Positions 38,901-46,095 of a DNA stretch of 64,000 nt are shown here, piece after piece. Source of the DNA: Trichocoleus sp. FACHB-46 (GTDB taxonomy: Bacteria; Cyanobacteriota; Cyanobacteriia; FACHB-46); contig NZ_JACJOD010000025.1 of assembly GCF_014695385.1 (NCBI RefSeq), forward strand, positions 1-64,000, written 5' to 3'. The notes under the pieces were generated by a model. The model ran no database searches, was not told where the DNA came from, and saw only the letters and a list, made by a program, of their open reading frames with translations. Each line of letters begins with the position of its first letter. Positions within the stretch are counted from its first letter, which is position 1. The position numbers and the translations under genes were made by a program.

Positions 38901-39270
38901 CTCGGACGTAGGTGCCCTCTCAGGCATTGCCATCACAGAAGCGAATGATGCTAGCGGCACTTGGCAGTACTCCCTCGATAGTGGCAGTAATTGGACGGAT
39001 ATCTCTGGAGTTTCAGAAAAGTCAGCTCAGTTATTAGCTGGCGAAGAACTGATTCGCTTCCAGCCAGAACCTAATTTCCTTGGCCTCGCCACCTTTACAT
39101 TCCACGCTTGGGATCTCACAGATGGCCAAAACGGCGAGACCATCGACTTAACCACGAGTGGTGTAGGCGGTAGTAGTGCCTTTAGTAGTGGTACCGAAAC
39201 CGCCATGCTTCCAGTTGTCATCGGCGGTATAGTTCTCGATCCGTTACCCGGAACCGGATCTGGAATTTAA
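35983..39270 (+). CDS. Large repeat protein: six FDxxYYLxxNPDV repeats plus seven cadherin/VCBS-like repeats
   Basis: The 1095 residues have a clear repeat layout. Residues about 9-264 are six units of 42-43 residues built on FDxxYYLxxNPDVAxAVAAG followed by HFxxFGxxExR. From about residue 267 there are seven units of about 96 residues with the pattern NEDT...LLTNDSD...TQPxNGSxxxxxxGTYxYTPxxNFNGSDSFTYTVTD, typical of Ca-binding cadherin-like/VCBS repeats of secreted adhesins. A different C-terminal domain follows (SDSDVGALSGIAIT-type motifs). There is no N-terminal signal, so type I secretion through the C-terminus or surface display by another route is likely. A role in adhesion or sheath formation is inference. 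The ATG at 35983 follows a 258-base noncoding region. Confidence 0.88.
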   Translation: MSLNFAELFDESYYLATNPDVALALASDAFTSGLDHFTRFGRLEGRDPSAFFDTKYYLSTNPDIGVAIAAGTIPSAIDHFVQFGQTEGREPIFLFDSNYYLAKNPDVAQAVAAGIFSSAYDHFLEFGQRESRSFGPFFDTNYYLSTNPDVAQAVAAGTIRSAVSHFLQFGQVERRDPTPLFDSDYYLAQNLDVAQAVAAGAFNSGYEHFALFGQGENRSPSPAFDGRAYLARYTDVAQAVAAGIFKSAFEHFALFGQAENRLGVNAAPVVGNQAITTNEDVAITVNGLLNTSDSNGDAIAIASVGPAANGTVTINQDGTLSYTPNLNFNGSDTFTYTVADAFGGTAIATVSVLVNPLPDVPIATNDTVSTSEDTRLTISSNLLFTNDIEPDGQTLLITGFTQPANGSVVGNGDGTYVYTPNANFNGTESFTYTVTDGLDGSATATVTISVGAVNDTPTPGSDSLTTNEDTSLSFTQANLLTNDSDVEDGLLTVTSFTQPTSGSLARDNNGNYLYTPAPNFNGSASFTYTVTDSNGSSAIATANLVMNSVNDLPLVGSNTATTVEDTALTLNATDLLANDSDTEIGELLITSFTQPGNGSLVGNNNGTYLYTPNSNFNGSDSFTYTVTDSNGGTASSTVTLSVTSVNDLPIATGDSFSLDEDGTLTITANNLLLNDRDADGTPLLITNFTAASKGQLVDRGGNTYLYTPEPGFSGSDSFTYTITDGTSNNATAVAVVTLTVNAVNDIPIVGNDAFTTNEDTVLTLNATNLLTNDSDVEGEPLAIVSFSQPTNGSVMGFGNGTYLYMPKADFSGSDSFTYTVRDGVGATAVANVNLTVVKDTNVPPIALDDFVTTNEDTAIASFNAFANDTDVENTPLTLVSFTTPDQGTVTFSEEGVFTYQPNFGFNGSDSFSYTVKDGNNATASATVRIGVNAVNDAPVLNPEAAPLLTAIAPTATDSPGNMVFELLGTQVTDSDVGALSGIAITEANDASGTWQYSLDSGSNWTDISGVSEKSAQLLAGEELIRFQPEPNFLGLATFTFHAWDLTDGQNGETIDLTTSGVGGSSAFSSGTETAMLPVVIGGIVLDPLPGTGSGI
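36007..36774 (+). repeat. Six tandem 126-129-base coding repeats
   Basis: These encode the FDxxYYL repeats of the large repeat protein. The segment encoding DVAQAVAAG recurs with near-identical DNA (GTAGCTCAGGC and GGCAGCAGG in several copies), which suggests recent expansion or conversion among units. Confidence 0.85.
36781..38790 (+). repeat. Seven tandem cadherin/VCBS-like coding repeats of about 288 bases
   Basis: Each unit ends near an AATGAC-type codon pair (Val-Asn-Asp) and restarts with a Pro-rich strand. Units share stretches such as GGCAGCGATAGCTTTAC, showing nucleotide-level as well as protein-level similarity. Confidence 0.8.
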
Positions 39271-39435
39271 TTCCGACCACTTGAAGCATTGATTAATTAG
39301 CAGCGGGGGTGTGCGAAGGTATGCCCTCGCTTTCGCTTATAAACACGAATGCGATCGCGTCCCTCCTAAAATTTGGCTACTATTTTGGATACAAGTAGCC
39401 ATGCCCAGAGTCTTTGAGGCTTCATACTGAACAGC

Positions 39436-40776
39436 ATGACCAGCAATCCCAACTCATCTCAGTCTCACTCGCCTATGTCTGCGCCGGAACCCGGCTCACC
39501 TGACTCTAACTCTGGCGCTAACAGCCTTAATGGTGCGGCGAGTAATCAGCTTTACCAAGAAAACTTAGCGGCTAACCAATCATTAGGGGCACTAACGAGT
39601 AATTCGTTACAAAAGTCGCGGCAGCCTGTCGTGCGGCATACCCAGTCTCAGAAAGGGGTTCCGGGTAGCTCGCCAGCGACTACTGCTGCTACTTCCGTCA
39701 TGATCTTGGCCGCGATCGCCATCATGCTGATTGGGTTTGGATTGGATAATGCTTGGTTTGGTTGGGCAGGGGCTTTGGTGGCTTTGCTGCTGTCTTTGCA
39801 GGTGGTGTGGCCTGTTTGGCAACCTGCGATCGCCGAGTTATTCCCCCGACAAGAGCAATCGGTTTGGATCGGCACCGTAGGACTGATTGCAGCTCTGGTG
39901 GGTCTTTATCAACTTACTGGCTTCAATCAGCGCCTGAATAATTGGATCAATCAGTTAAATTGGGATGCGGTTGGAGCGTTAGGCGAAGTCTTTGGCGCGT
40001 TAGGGCAGATTTTAATTGCGGTTTTAGCGGTTTATATTGCTTGGCGACAGTATGTAATTTCTAAAGACCTGACAATCCAGCAGAACCTTATTACTCAACA
40101 GCAAACTATCGACACTTATTTCCAAGGTATTTCAGATCTGGTGTTGGATGACCAAGGGTTGCTAGAAGATTGGCCCCAAGAACGGGCGATCGCGGAGGGC
40201 CGTACGGCTGCCATCTTTAGCAGTGTGGATGCGGGTGGAAAAGCCAAAATTATTCGGTTCCTCTCGCGGGCCAAGCTGCTAAGTCCATTAAGGCGCGATC
40301 GCCGGTTGGGCCGAGCAATTTTGGATGGGGTTGGCGGCTACGAAGAAGACCGAATTCATGGGGTCCGAGTCATTGACTTGGGAGTGATGCTGGCTGGGGC
40401 AGATTTGTCTGGGACTGATCTCCGCTGGACTGACTTAAGCGAAGCCAATTTAGTCCGGGCGAATCTCAACAACTGCGACCTAGTAAAAGCCAACTTAGCC
40501 AGAGCAATTTTGTATGAAGCCAAGCTGCAAAAGGCTGACCTAGAAGGCACCCGTCTGTTCTATGGCAACCTTGATACTGCCACTCCTCGCAGCCGCACCG
40601 AGGCTCCTGACTACCGGGCTGGCCTGCATACAGGGGCAGTTGTAGAAAACGCCGATCTCACGGGGGTAAAGCTGTCGGAAGATCAACGCTGCTACTGCTG
40701 TGCTTGGGGCGGTTCCAAAACTAGAAATACGATCATGGGCGGCTGCGAAGGCATTCCCAATCTGCTAGGTCGCTAA
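39436..40776 (+). CDS. Membrane-anchored pentapeptide repeat protein, 446 aa
   Basis: Residues 1-80 are Ser/Asn/Pro-rich and probably disordered. Four hydrophobic segments follow (about 85-102, 108-130, 142-162 and 192-210), so the protein sits in a membrane. The C-terminal part (about 312-375) has pentapeptide repeats of the A(D/N)LxX type (LAGADLSGTDLRWTDLSEAN), which form a right-handed quadrilateral beta-helix. Such proteins are abundant in cyanobacteria and mostly uncharacterised. The region about 225-300 (DDQGLLEDWPQERAIAEGRT) resembles a conserved linker seen in membrane pentapeptide proteins. No catalytic role can be assigned. Confidence 0.85.
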   Translation: MTSNPNSSQSHSPMSAPEPGSPDSNSGANSLNGAASNQLYQENLAANQSLGALTSNSLQKSRQPVVRHTQSQKGVPGSSPATTAATSVMILAAIAIMLIGFGLDNAWFGWAGALVALLLSLQVVWPVWQPAIAELFPRQEQSVWIGTVGLIAALVGLYQLTGFNQRLNNWINQLNWDAVGALGEVFGALGQILIAVLAVYIAWRQYVISKDLTIQQNLITQQQTIDTYFQGISDLVLDDQGLLEDWPQERAIAEGRTAAIFSSVDAGGKAKIIRFLSRAKLLSPLRRDRRLGRAILDGVGGYEEDRIHGVRVIDLGVMLAGADLSGTDLRWTDLSEANLVRANLNNCDLVKANLARAILYEAKLQKADLEGTRLFYGNLDTATPRSRTEAPDYRAGLHTGAVVENADLTGVKLSEDQRCYCCAWGGSKTRNTIMGGCEGIPNLLGR

Positions 40777-40786
40777 CTCCTGATCT

Positions 40787-41443
40787 TTAATCAACATATC
40801 CAGTAAATAAAAGTACCAACGCTATCAATGACTCCGTTGGTACCACTAGAAATGGAATGCTGAGGCTCACGAGTACAATTCGCCAAGCTCGTTTGAGCTT
40901 TACATTTAACCAAATACTTATCCCAAGCAAGATCGATATAACTAAAGCAAACTTTCTATTTAAGGTGAGCCAGTCGCTCTCAGACACATTAATCAGTGGG
41001 TTTTCTAACCACAGCATCCGACGCTCAAAGCTAGTTAATCCTAGGTTGTCTTGAACGTAAACAAAGGGTTTACTAAAGCTAGCTCGGTAATCATATCCAC
41101 CAGAGCACTTTAGTATCTGCTGACCGTACTTGACGTTGCACTGAGTTAAAACCGTGCTGGTTTGGTGGCCATAAGTGAACTCAAGTTCAAGTAGCTGCCC
41201 TTTCAAATGAGTTGTACATCTAGCAGAAGTTTTTACCGGATCTCGTCCGATGCACTGAAAACGGTGCCCTGATAGAACAATACGCTGAGCATCTACACCA
41301 ACTGTAAAAGCAGCGATCGGTACTGAGATAAATAGTGGCCCGGATAAAACAAGCAAGGCGATGGCTAAGCCAATGAAGCTGGAAAGAATGTAGTTATATC
41401 GCTGCTCTAGAAATCCAGTCTGCACACTCATAAGCTGTTGCAA
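40787..41443 (-). CDS. Unassigned membrane protein, 218 aa
   Basis: I do not recognise the family. The topology is one hydrophobic segment near the N-terminus (about 21-45, IGLAIALLVLSGPLFISVP), a central soluble region of about 110 residues with several cysteines (such as FQCIGRDP and TQCNVKYGQQILKCSGGYDY), and two hydrophobic segments at the C-terminus. The soluble part probably faces the periplasm, where its cysteines could pair. It converges with the pentapeptide gene, 10 bases apart. The lipoprotein gene on the same strand lies 101 bases upstream. Confidence 0.65.
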   Translation of the reverse strand: MQQLMSVQTGFLEQRYNYILSSFIGLAIALLVLSGPLFISVPIAAFTVGVDAQRIVLSGHRFQCIGRDPVKTSARCTTHLKGQLLELEFTYGHQTSTVLTQCNVKYGQQILKCSGGYDYRASFSKPFVYVQDNLGLTSFERRMLWLENPLINVSESDWLTLNRKFALVISILLGISIWLNVKLKRAWRIVLVSLSIPFLVVPTESLIALVLLFTGYVD

Positions 41444-41544
41444 CTCGTTCTAACCTCTATGGACAGACTAAAATCTTTGCTGTTCCCCAGAAGCATGGCT
41501 ATTGGTGCTCATTGTTTAGCTTTAGCGATCGCTCTACCTCGCTA

Positions 41545-42237
41545 CTAATCTGAAGTTTGGAGAGAGTTGTATTCTTTACCATCCCAGTAGATCGTGCGGC
41601 TAGCTGATGCTGCTTTTGCCATCAAAATTCCTTCTCCTAGAGCCGAGATTGACGGATATTTAGCTATCTCTTCTTCAGGGACGACTGCCCAAATATCATC
41701 GGCACCCAACTTGTCGGGATCATCAATGATAGTTGCCTGCTCTGTACCACCCTGAAAAATTGCCATCACTAAAGGAGAACTCAAGCCATTTTGAACTGGT
41801 TTTTCTTGCAGCATTAAGGCAATATCAATTTTGCTGTCGCCGTTAAAGTCTCCTCGCAGATATAGAGGTCTGATGTCCCTAAAGACCATGACATAACGTT
41901 CATTCAACTTTTGCTTAAAAAAAGATTCTCTAACCCATAGAGGCACGTTGCTATATCTAATTTGGGCAATAAATGAGGATTGGTCTGACCCATCGCCATA
42001 GCCTTGCACTGTTTGCGGATCATACGTAGTGTCATAACTAGCAGTTTGCGGAGAGCGCTCAGACGGCCTAGTAGGACTACTCTCTGCTCCAGGAGTTGAG
42101 GTTGGAGTTGGAACCTGATTTTGGGAGTTCTGTGCAGTCTCCACCGAACTATTCGAAGCACGATTTGTGGAACAAGCGATCGCAAACCATAACAGAAGAC
42201 AAATTGTTGTCCAACGAGCGATTGAAGTTTTCTTCAT
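41545..42237 (-). CDS. Unassigned lipoprotein, 230 aa
   Basis: The N-terminus MKKTSIARWTTICLLLWFAI followed by ACSTN is a lipoprotein signal with the lipobox Cys at residue 22, so the mature protein should be lipid-anchored. Residues about 25-70 are a Ser/Thr/Pro-rich tether. The folded part (about 85-228) contains YLRGDFNGDSKIDIALMLQE, an Asp-rich loop of the kind found in Ca-binding FG-GAP/VCBS-like proteins. I do not know its function. It lies just upstream of the membrane protein gene on the same strand, and the two may form a pair. Confidence 0.7.
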   Translation of the reverse strand: MKKTSIARWTTICLLLWFAIACSTNRASNSSVETAQNSQNQVPTPTSTPGAESSPTRPSERSPQTASYDTTYDPQTVQGYGDGSDQSSFIAQIRYSNVPLWVRESFFKQKLNERYVMVFRDIRPLYLRGDFNGDSKIDIALMLQEKPVQNGLSSPLVMAIFQGGTEQATIIDDPDKLGADDIWAVVPEEEIAKYPSISALGEGILMAKAASASRTIYWDGKEYNSLQTSD

Positions 42238-42492
42238 AGAGTTTTCTCCTCCTTTTGTCGAGGTGAAGATTTCTTTTTGGTTTTAATTTTTTTTGAAGAG
42301 AATGCGGAGCGATCGCCTCCATAGAGTCACATGCGATCGCTATTTCTAAAGCATGATTAACCCTGAAGATATAAATACAGGCTGAATTAAAGGCTTTTCG
42401 CAAAACCCCATCTTCCTGTCTGTAGCACGCAGAATGCCTGCACTACAAATAAATTCAAGGAGTAGGAAAATTAAGGTGCAAATAATAATTTT

Positions 42493-42963
42493 CTAGAGAA
42501 TTTTTCTCCGGTATTGAGTAGTTACTTGCTCAATAAAAGCTTGCCATTGCGGTGCTGGAGTCCAAATTTGCTGTAAGTCTTGGAGTGCTGCTTCAGGAGC
42601 AACATTTTGGCAAAGGGTGCGGTATAAAAACATAAATGCTGAAACCCGCATATTGGCAGCACAATGGACAAACACTTTTTTGTCGTGGTTAGCTGCCATC
42701 ACCTCAAAGAAATTCAAAGCATCCTCAACCTGCGGTTTTTCCCAATCAACTGGAATGTGAATATATTCCATCCCGTAACTCGTAATGATTTCTGCTTCGT
42801 TTTGCAGCGCATTCGTTGAGGTGGATAGCGCTAAATTCACCACAGTTTCGTAACCTGCGGCTTTAATGGCTACGAACTGCTCGACACTCGGTTGCCCGGC
42901 TGTGCCGATTTTGTCAGAGAGGCTGAGGAAAGCTCGAATTTCTGCAAGTTTAGGAGTATTCAT
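42493..42963 (-). CDS. Protein tyrosine phosphatase-like protein
   Basis: The 156-residue protein has the Cys-based phosphatase signature HCxxxxxR in a shortened form: HCAANMR, with C101 and R106. The upstream region (LSDKIGTAGQPSVEQFVAIKAAGYETVVNL) is typical of the DSP-like family often annotated as protein tyrosine phosphatase family or beta-lactamase-hydrolase-like. Asp73 (IPVDWEKP) is a candidate general acid. It has no signal peptide and is probably cytoplasmic. The physiological substrate is unknown. The gene stands alone with an AT-rich flank downstream. Confidence 0.85.
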   Translation of the reverse strand: MNTPKLAEIRAFLSLSDKIGTAGQPSVEQFVAIKAAGYETVVNLALSTSTNALQNEAEIITSYGMEYIHIPVDWEKPQVEDALNFFEVMAANHDKKVFVHCAANMRVSAFMFLYRTLCQNVAPEAALQDLQQIWTPAPQWQAFIEQVTTQYRRKIL

Positions 42964-43090
42964 TTCAATCTCCTGATCTATTGCTGAGTCTATGGTTAAT
43001 CAGCGCGGGGCGATCGCTCAGAGTAATAGCAACTAAGGGTATATTCATCACAAGGTCAGCGTGCAAGTACTGGCAGGCTAGAGACGGATC

Positions 43091-44080
43091 ATGCGCCCTC
43101 ACTATTCTTTTGTAGTTCCTATTTATAACGAAGAAGCTACCATCCCAGAGCTGTATCGCCGCATTAGCAGCATCATGGACCGCATGGATGGGCCAGTGGA
43201 GTTGATATTGATTAATGATGGCAGTCGCGATCGCTCTTGGGAACTATTGCGGGAGCTGCACCAACGTGATGCGCGGGTTTGCTACTTGAGCTTGGCTCGC
43301 AACTTTGGCCATCAAATTGCAGTGACGGCGGGGCTAAACTTTGCCCGTGGGCAAATTGTGGTGATTCTGGATGCGGATTTGCAAGACCCACCAGAACTGA
43401 TCCCCGACATGGTGGAAAAGTGGCGGCAAGGCTATCAAGTGGTTTATGCCCAACGCACGCAGCGCCAACGCGAAGGTTGGTTTAAGCGTTTCACGGCCTA
43501 TGCTTTCTATCGCATCCTGAAGCAGTTAGCCGATGTCGAAATCCCCACCGATACGGGAGACTTTTGTTTGCTCGATCGCCAAGTGGTGGATGTGCTGAAT
43601 GCGATGCCAGAGCGAAATCGTTATATTCGAGGGCTGCGATCGTGGGTCGGGTTTCGGCAAACCGCAATTTTGTTTGAGCGGAACCCTCGCTTTGCTGGAG
43701 ATGTGAAATATACGTTCCGCAAGTCCTTGGGGCTAGCTGTGAATGGGTTAGTTTCGTTTTCCAAAGTACCGCTGCGCATTTCGACTTATATTGGGCTATT
43801 TTCTGCGGCGATCGCGCTTTGTATGGCAATTTTGGTGCTTTACTGGCGATTTTTTGCCCCTGGTTCACCTTTGACTGGCTACGCGGCTATTATTGTGGCG
43901 GTCTTTTTTCTGGGTGCGGTGCAATTGGTCAGCATCGGTATCCTGGGCGAATACATTGGCCGCATCTACGAGGAAATCAAAGGTAGGCCCCTCTACACCC
44001 TTGCAGAAGTGCAGGGATTCCACGAAGCAGAGACCCCCAGCCCTCAAGTAATCTCTAACGGTCACGCAGAGCGTCGATAA
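43091..44080 (+). CDS. GT2 glycosyltransferase (DPM1/GtrB type)
   Basis: The 329-residue enzyme has an N-terminal GT2 domain ([46 protein letters not shown] with the metal-binding Asp motif, and a QRxxR-like region [11 protein letters not shown]). Two C-terminal membrane helices follow (about 230-252 and 263-288). This layout is that of polyprenyl-phosphate hexose synthases, which charge undecaprenyl phosphate with glucose, mannose or aminoarabinose-like sugars at the inner membrane. The sugar cannot be told from sequence. It converges with bvdR. Confidence 0.92.
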   Translation: MRPHYSFVVPIYNEEATIPELYRRISSIMDRMDGPVELILINDGSRDRSWELLRELHQRDARVCYLSLARNFGHQIAVTAGLNFARGQIVVILDADLQDPPELIPDMVEKWRQGYQVVYAQRTQRQREGWFKRFTAYAFYRILKQLADVEIPTDTGDFCLLDRQVVDVLNAMPERNRYIRGLRSWVGFRQTAILFERNPRFAGDVKYTFRKSLGLAVNGLVSFSKVPLRISTYIGLFSAAIALCMAILVLYWRFFAPGSPLTGYAAIIVAVFFLGAVQLVSIGILGEYIGRIYEEIKGRPLYTLAEVQGFHEAETPSPQVISNGHAERR

Positions 44081-44130
44081 CGGCCAACATGAGGCAGGAA
44101 ACCAGCCAACCGTTAACCGCTAAGTACTAC

Positions 44131-45129
44131 CTACTCACTACCCACTGCCACTACCTGTCCCGTCTCTGCCGATCGCCGCGCGGCGTCTGCCACTTTCAAA
44201 GCATACAAACTGGCCTCTGGTGACACATATAAAGGAGTGCCTTTATAGAGATGATCTAAAACATTGGCTGTGTCTTTCGCGAACAAACCCCGTCGTCCGC
44301 CCACCTCAACCACCTGCTCGCCAGCAGCTTGAATTAAAGTGCCGCGATCGCCATCAAAGACTAAAGCTCCTTGGATTCCTTGCACTTCAAAGGTACGAGC
44401 CGATTGCCATAGGGTTTCCCCTTTGCCATAGGTGACTTCAGCTAGCACCCCATTGGCGAAATTCAAGTGGGCGGTGCACAAGCAAGCCTGATATAAACCA
44501 GAGTCTTGATCGGCTTCAGGTTGCCTCCAGTAACGCGCCTGACAACTTACAGTTGTAACTGTGCCAAACAAATCGGTTAAGCGATGAATCCGGGAAGTAG
44601 CACCCAAAAAGGGAAAGCCAAACAGTTCTGGCTGGTAAGTCCATTTTTGCGGCGCGGGATTTTGGGGATTGATTGTGGCGTAGCGGGCGTAAAAGACGGA
44701 GCCAATCTGCGGCAAAGATTTCCGTAGGGCCTGATGCAAGCCGCCCAAGAGTTCAATATGCTCGACATGCAGTAATTTGTTTTGGGTTCTAGCTAGGGCA
44801 ATCAGCATCTCTGCCTCGGCTACATCCAAAGCCAAGGGATACTCAACCACGACATGCTTGCCTGCTTCTAGGGCGGCTCGGGCGATCGCTCCGTGATCCC
44901 GATTTACCGTACAGATCACCACCAAATCAATTTCCGGGCGATCGAGTAAGGCTGACCAATTGTCCAACGCCTCAGCTTGGTAAGTTTGGCTAAAGGCAAC
45001 GGCTCTTTCTAGCTCGTGGCCCACTACTGCTACTAGTTGCGATCGCGAATCCGCTTGAAATGTCTCTGCTCGTAACTTTGCGGCATAGCCAGTCCCAACC
45101 AACCCTACATTGAGGGGAAATGGAACCAT
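44131..45129 (-). CDS. bvdR: Biliverdin reductase (Gfo/Idh/MocA family)
   Basis: BvdR reduces biliverdin IX-alpha to bilirubin with NADPH. The sequence follows cyanobacterial BvdR closely: NVGLVGTGYAAKLRAETF at the nucleotide fold, VVEYPLALDVAEAE, LLHVEHIELLGGLHQALR, FYARYATINPQNPAPQKW and the tail SPEASLYALKVADAARRSA. These segments separate it from generic oxidoreductases. The ATG at 45129 (MVPFPLNVGLVG) gives 332 residues; an upstream GTG at 45153 adds eight. In Synechocystis the enzyme is needed for normal phycobiliprotein content. It is divergent from the ferredoxin gene, with a 512-base region between. Confidence 0.9.
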   Translation of the reverse strand: MVPFPLNVGLVGTGYAAKLRAETFQADSRSQLVAVVGHELERAVAFSQTYQAEALDNWSALLDRPEIDLVVICTVNRDHGAIARAALEAGKHVVVEYPLALDVAEAEMLIALARTQNKLLHVEHIELLGGLHQALRKSLPQIGSVFYARYATINPQNPAPQKWTYQPELFGFPFLGATSRIHRLTDLFGTVTTVSCQARYWRQPEADQDSGLYQACLCTAHLNFANGVLAEVTYGKGETLWQSARTFEVQGIQGALVFDGDRGTLIQAAGEQVVEVGGRRGLFAKDTANVLDHLYKGTPLYVSPEASLYALKVADAARRSAETGQVVAVGSE

Positions 45130-45641
45130 ATCTTTGAAGAAATGCGTGGTCACAGCTACAAATCCAAGTCAGTACTAATGAACAAGATGGCGAATCTATA
45201 GATTACCGAATTGTTCTAATCCAGGTAGATAGTTTTAGCTCCAACCCGACTAACTAGCGTAGTTAATGAATTCTAATAAAACAGATAATTCTTACTAATT
45301 TATCGCTTGATTTTGGGACTAATAGAATTCCATTTGTCAACCGCTAAACCCTCATAGCATCTTACTTCTAAGCCATAAATCTAATGAATAGGCTGAGAAA
45401 GGAACCGGTAAAAGCCATTTAGTCAAGCCTTTACCCGTCCCATAAGTATAAGTAGATCAAATGACCAAATTTCATTACGAATCCCATTCAACCCAACACC
45501 TGATTTGGTGTTACAAGTTTTAATTTTTCCCGTAGTATCTAGAAGTGAAGCTGATGAAGGAAGCCATTACTCAGGAAGATGCCTGAAGTCGCCTTTCTAC
45601 AGGCTTTACGTGCCGATTCATTGAACAGAGAGGACTACTGC
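45130..45641. other. 512-base divergent region between bvdR and petF
   Basis: No gene is seen. A small perfect hairpin AACACC-TGATTT-GGTGTT (45495-45512) followed by a T-rich stretch lies about 130 bases before the ferredoxin start and could be a leader element or attenuator. The rest is AT-rich with several GAATTC-containing segments and no obvious repeats. Confidence 0.5.
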
Positions 45642-45941
45642 ATGCCAACTTTTAAGGTCACCTTGATCAACGAAGCTGAAGGGCTCAACACCACTATTGA
45701 AGTTCCTGATGACGAGTACATTCTTGACGCCGCAGAAGAGCAGGGAATTGACCTTCCTTACTCCTGTCGCGCTGGTGCTTGCTCTACCTGTGCTGGTAAG
45801 ATTACCAGCGGCAGCATTGATCAAAGCGATCAGTCCTTCTTGGATGACGATCAAATCGAAGCTGGTTTCGTGCTAACTTGCGTGGCTTACCCCACCTCTG
45901 ATTGCACCATCCTGACCCACCAAGAAGAAGAACTGTACTAA
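45642..45941 (+). CDS. petF: Plant-type [2Fe-2S] ferredoxin
   Basis: This 99-residue ferredoxin accepts electrons from photosystem I and supplies FNR, nitrite reductase, Fd-GOGAT and bilin reductases. The cluster ligands are C42, C47, C50 ([13 protein letters not shown]) and C80 ([11 protein letters not shown]). The conserved acidic surface ([27 protein letters not shown]) and the C-terminal EEELY are present. The ATG at 45642 gives the usual length; the frame is open upstream to 45579 but that part has no family resemblance. A strong hairpin follows the gene. Confidence 0.97.
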   Translation: MPTFKVTLINEAEGLNTTIEVPDDEYILDAAEEQGIDLPYSCRAGACSTCAGKITSGSIDQSDQSFLDDDQIEAGFVLTCVAYPTSDCTILTHQEEELY

Positions 45942-45958
45942 AAAATTCGTTTTGTCGG

Positions 45959-45996
45959 GCCAGAGAGAAATGCTAATTGGTTGATTTCTCTCTGGC
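45959..45996 (+). terminator. Perfect 13-base hairpin after petF
   Basis: GCCAGAGAGAAAT (45959-45971) pairs without mismatch with ATTTCTCTCTGGC (45984-45996), with a 12-base loop, 18 bases after the petF stop. No T-run follows, so it may protect the 3' end of an abundant transcript as much as terminate it. Confidence 0.6.
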
Positions 45997-46095
45997 TCTC
46001 ACCAAGGTTCTAAACCTTTTTGCTAAAAGAGGAACTTAGATGATATTGGTCGAGGGAGTGGGCAGGAGTGCGAGTTGCACTGCCTGCCTTATTTT

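Noticed and set aside
43279-43868. Open frames overlapping the GT2 gene on both strands
   Set aside because: They are shadows of the glycosyltransferase frame.
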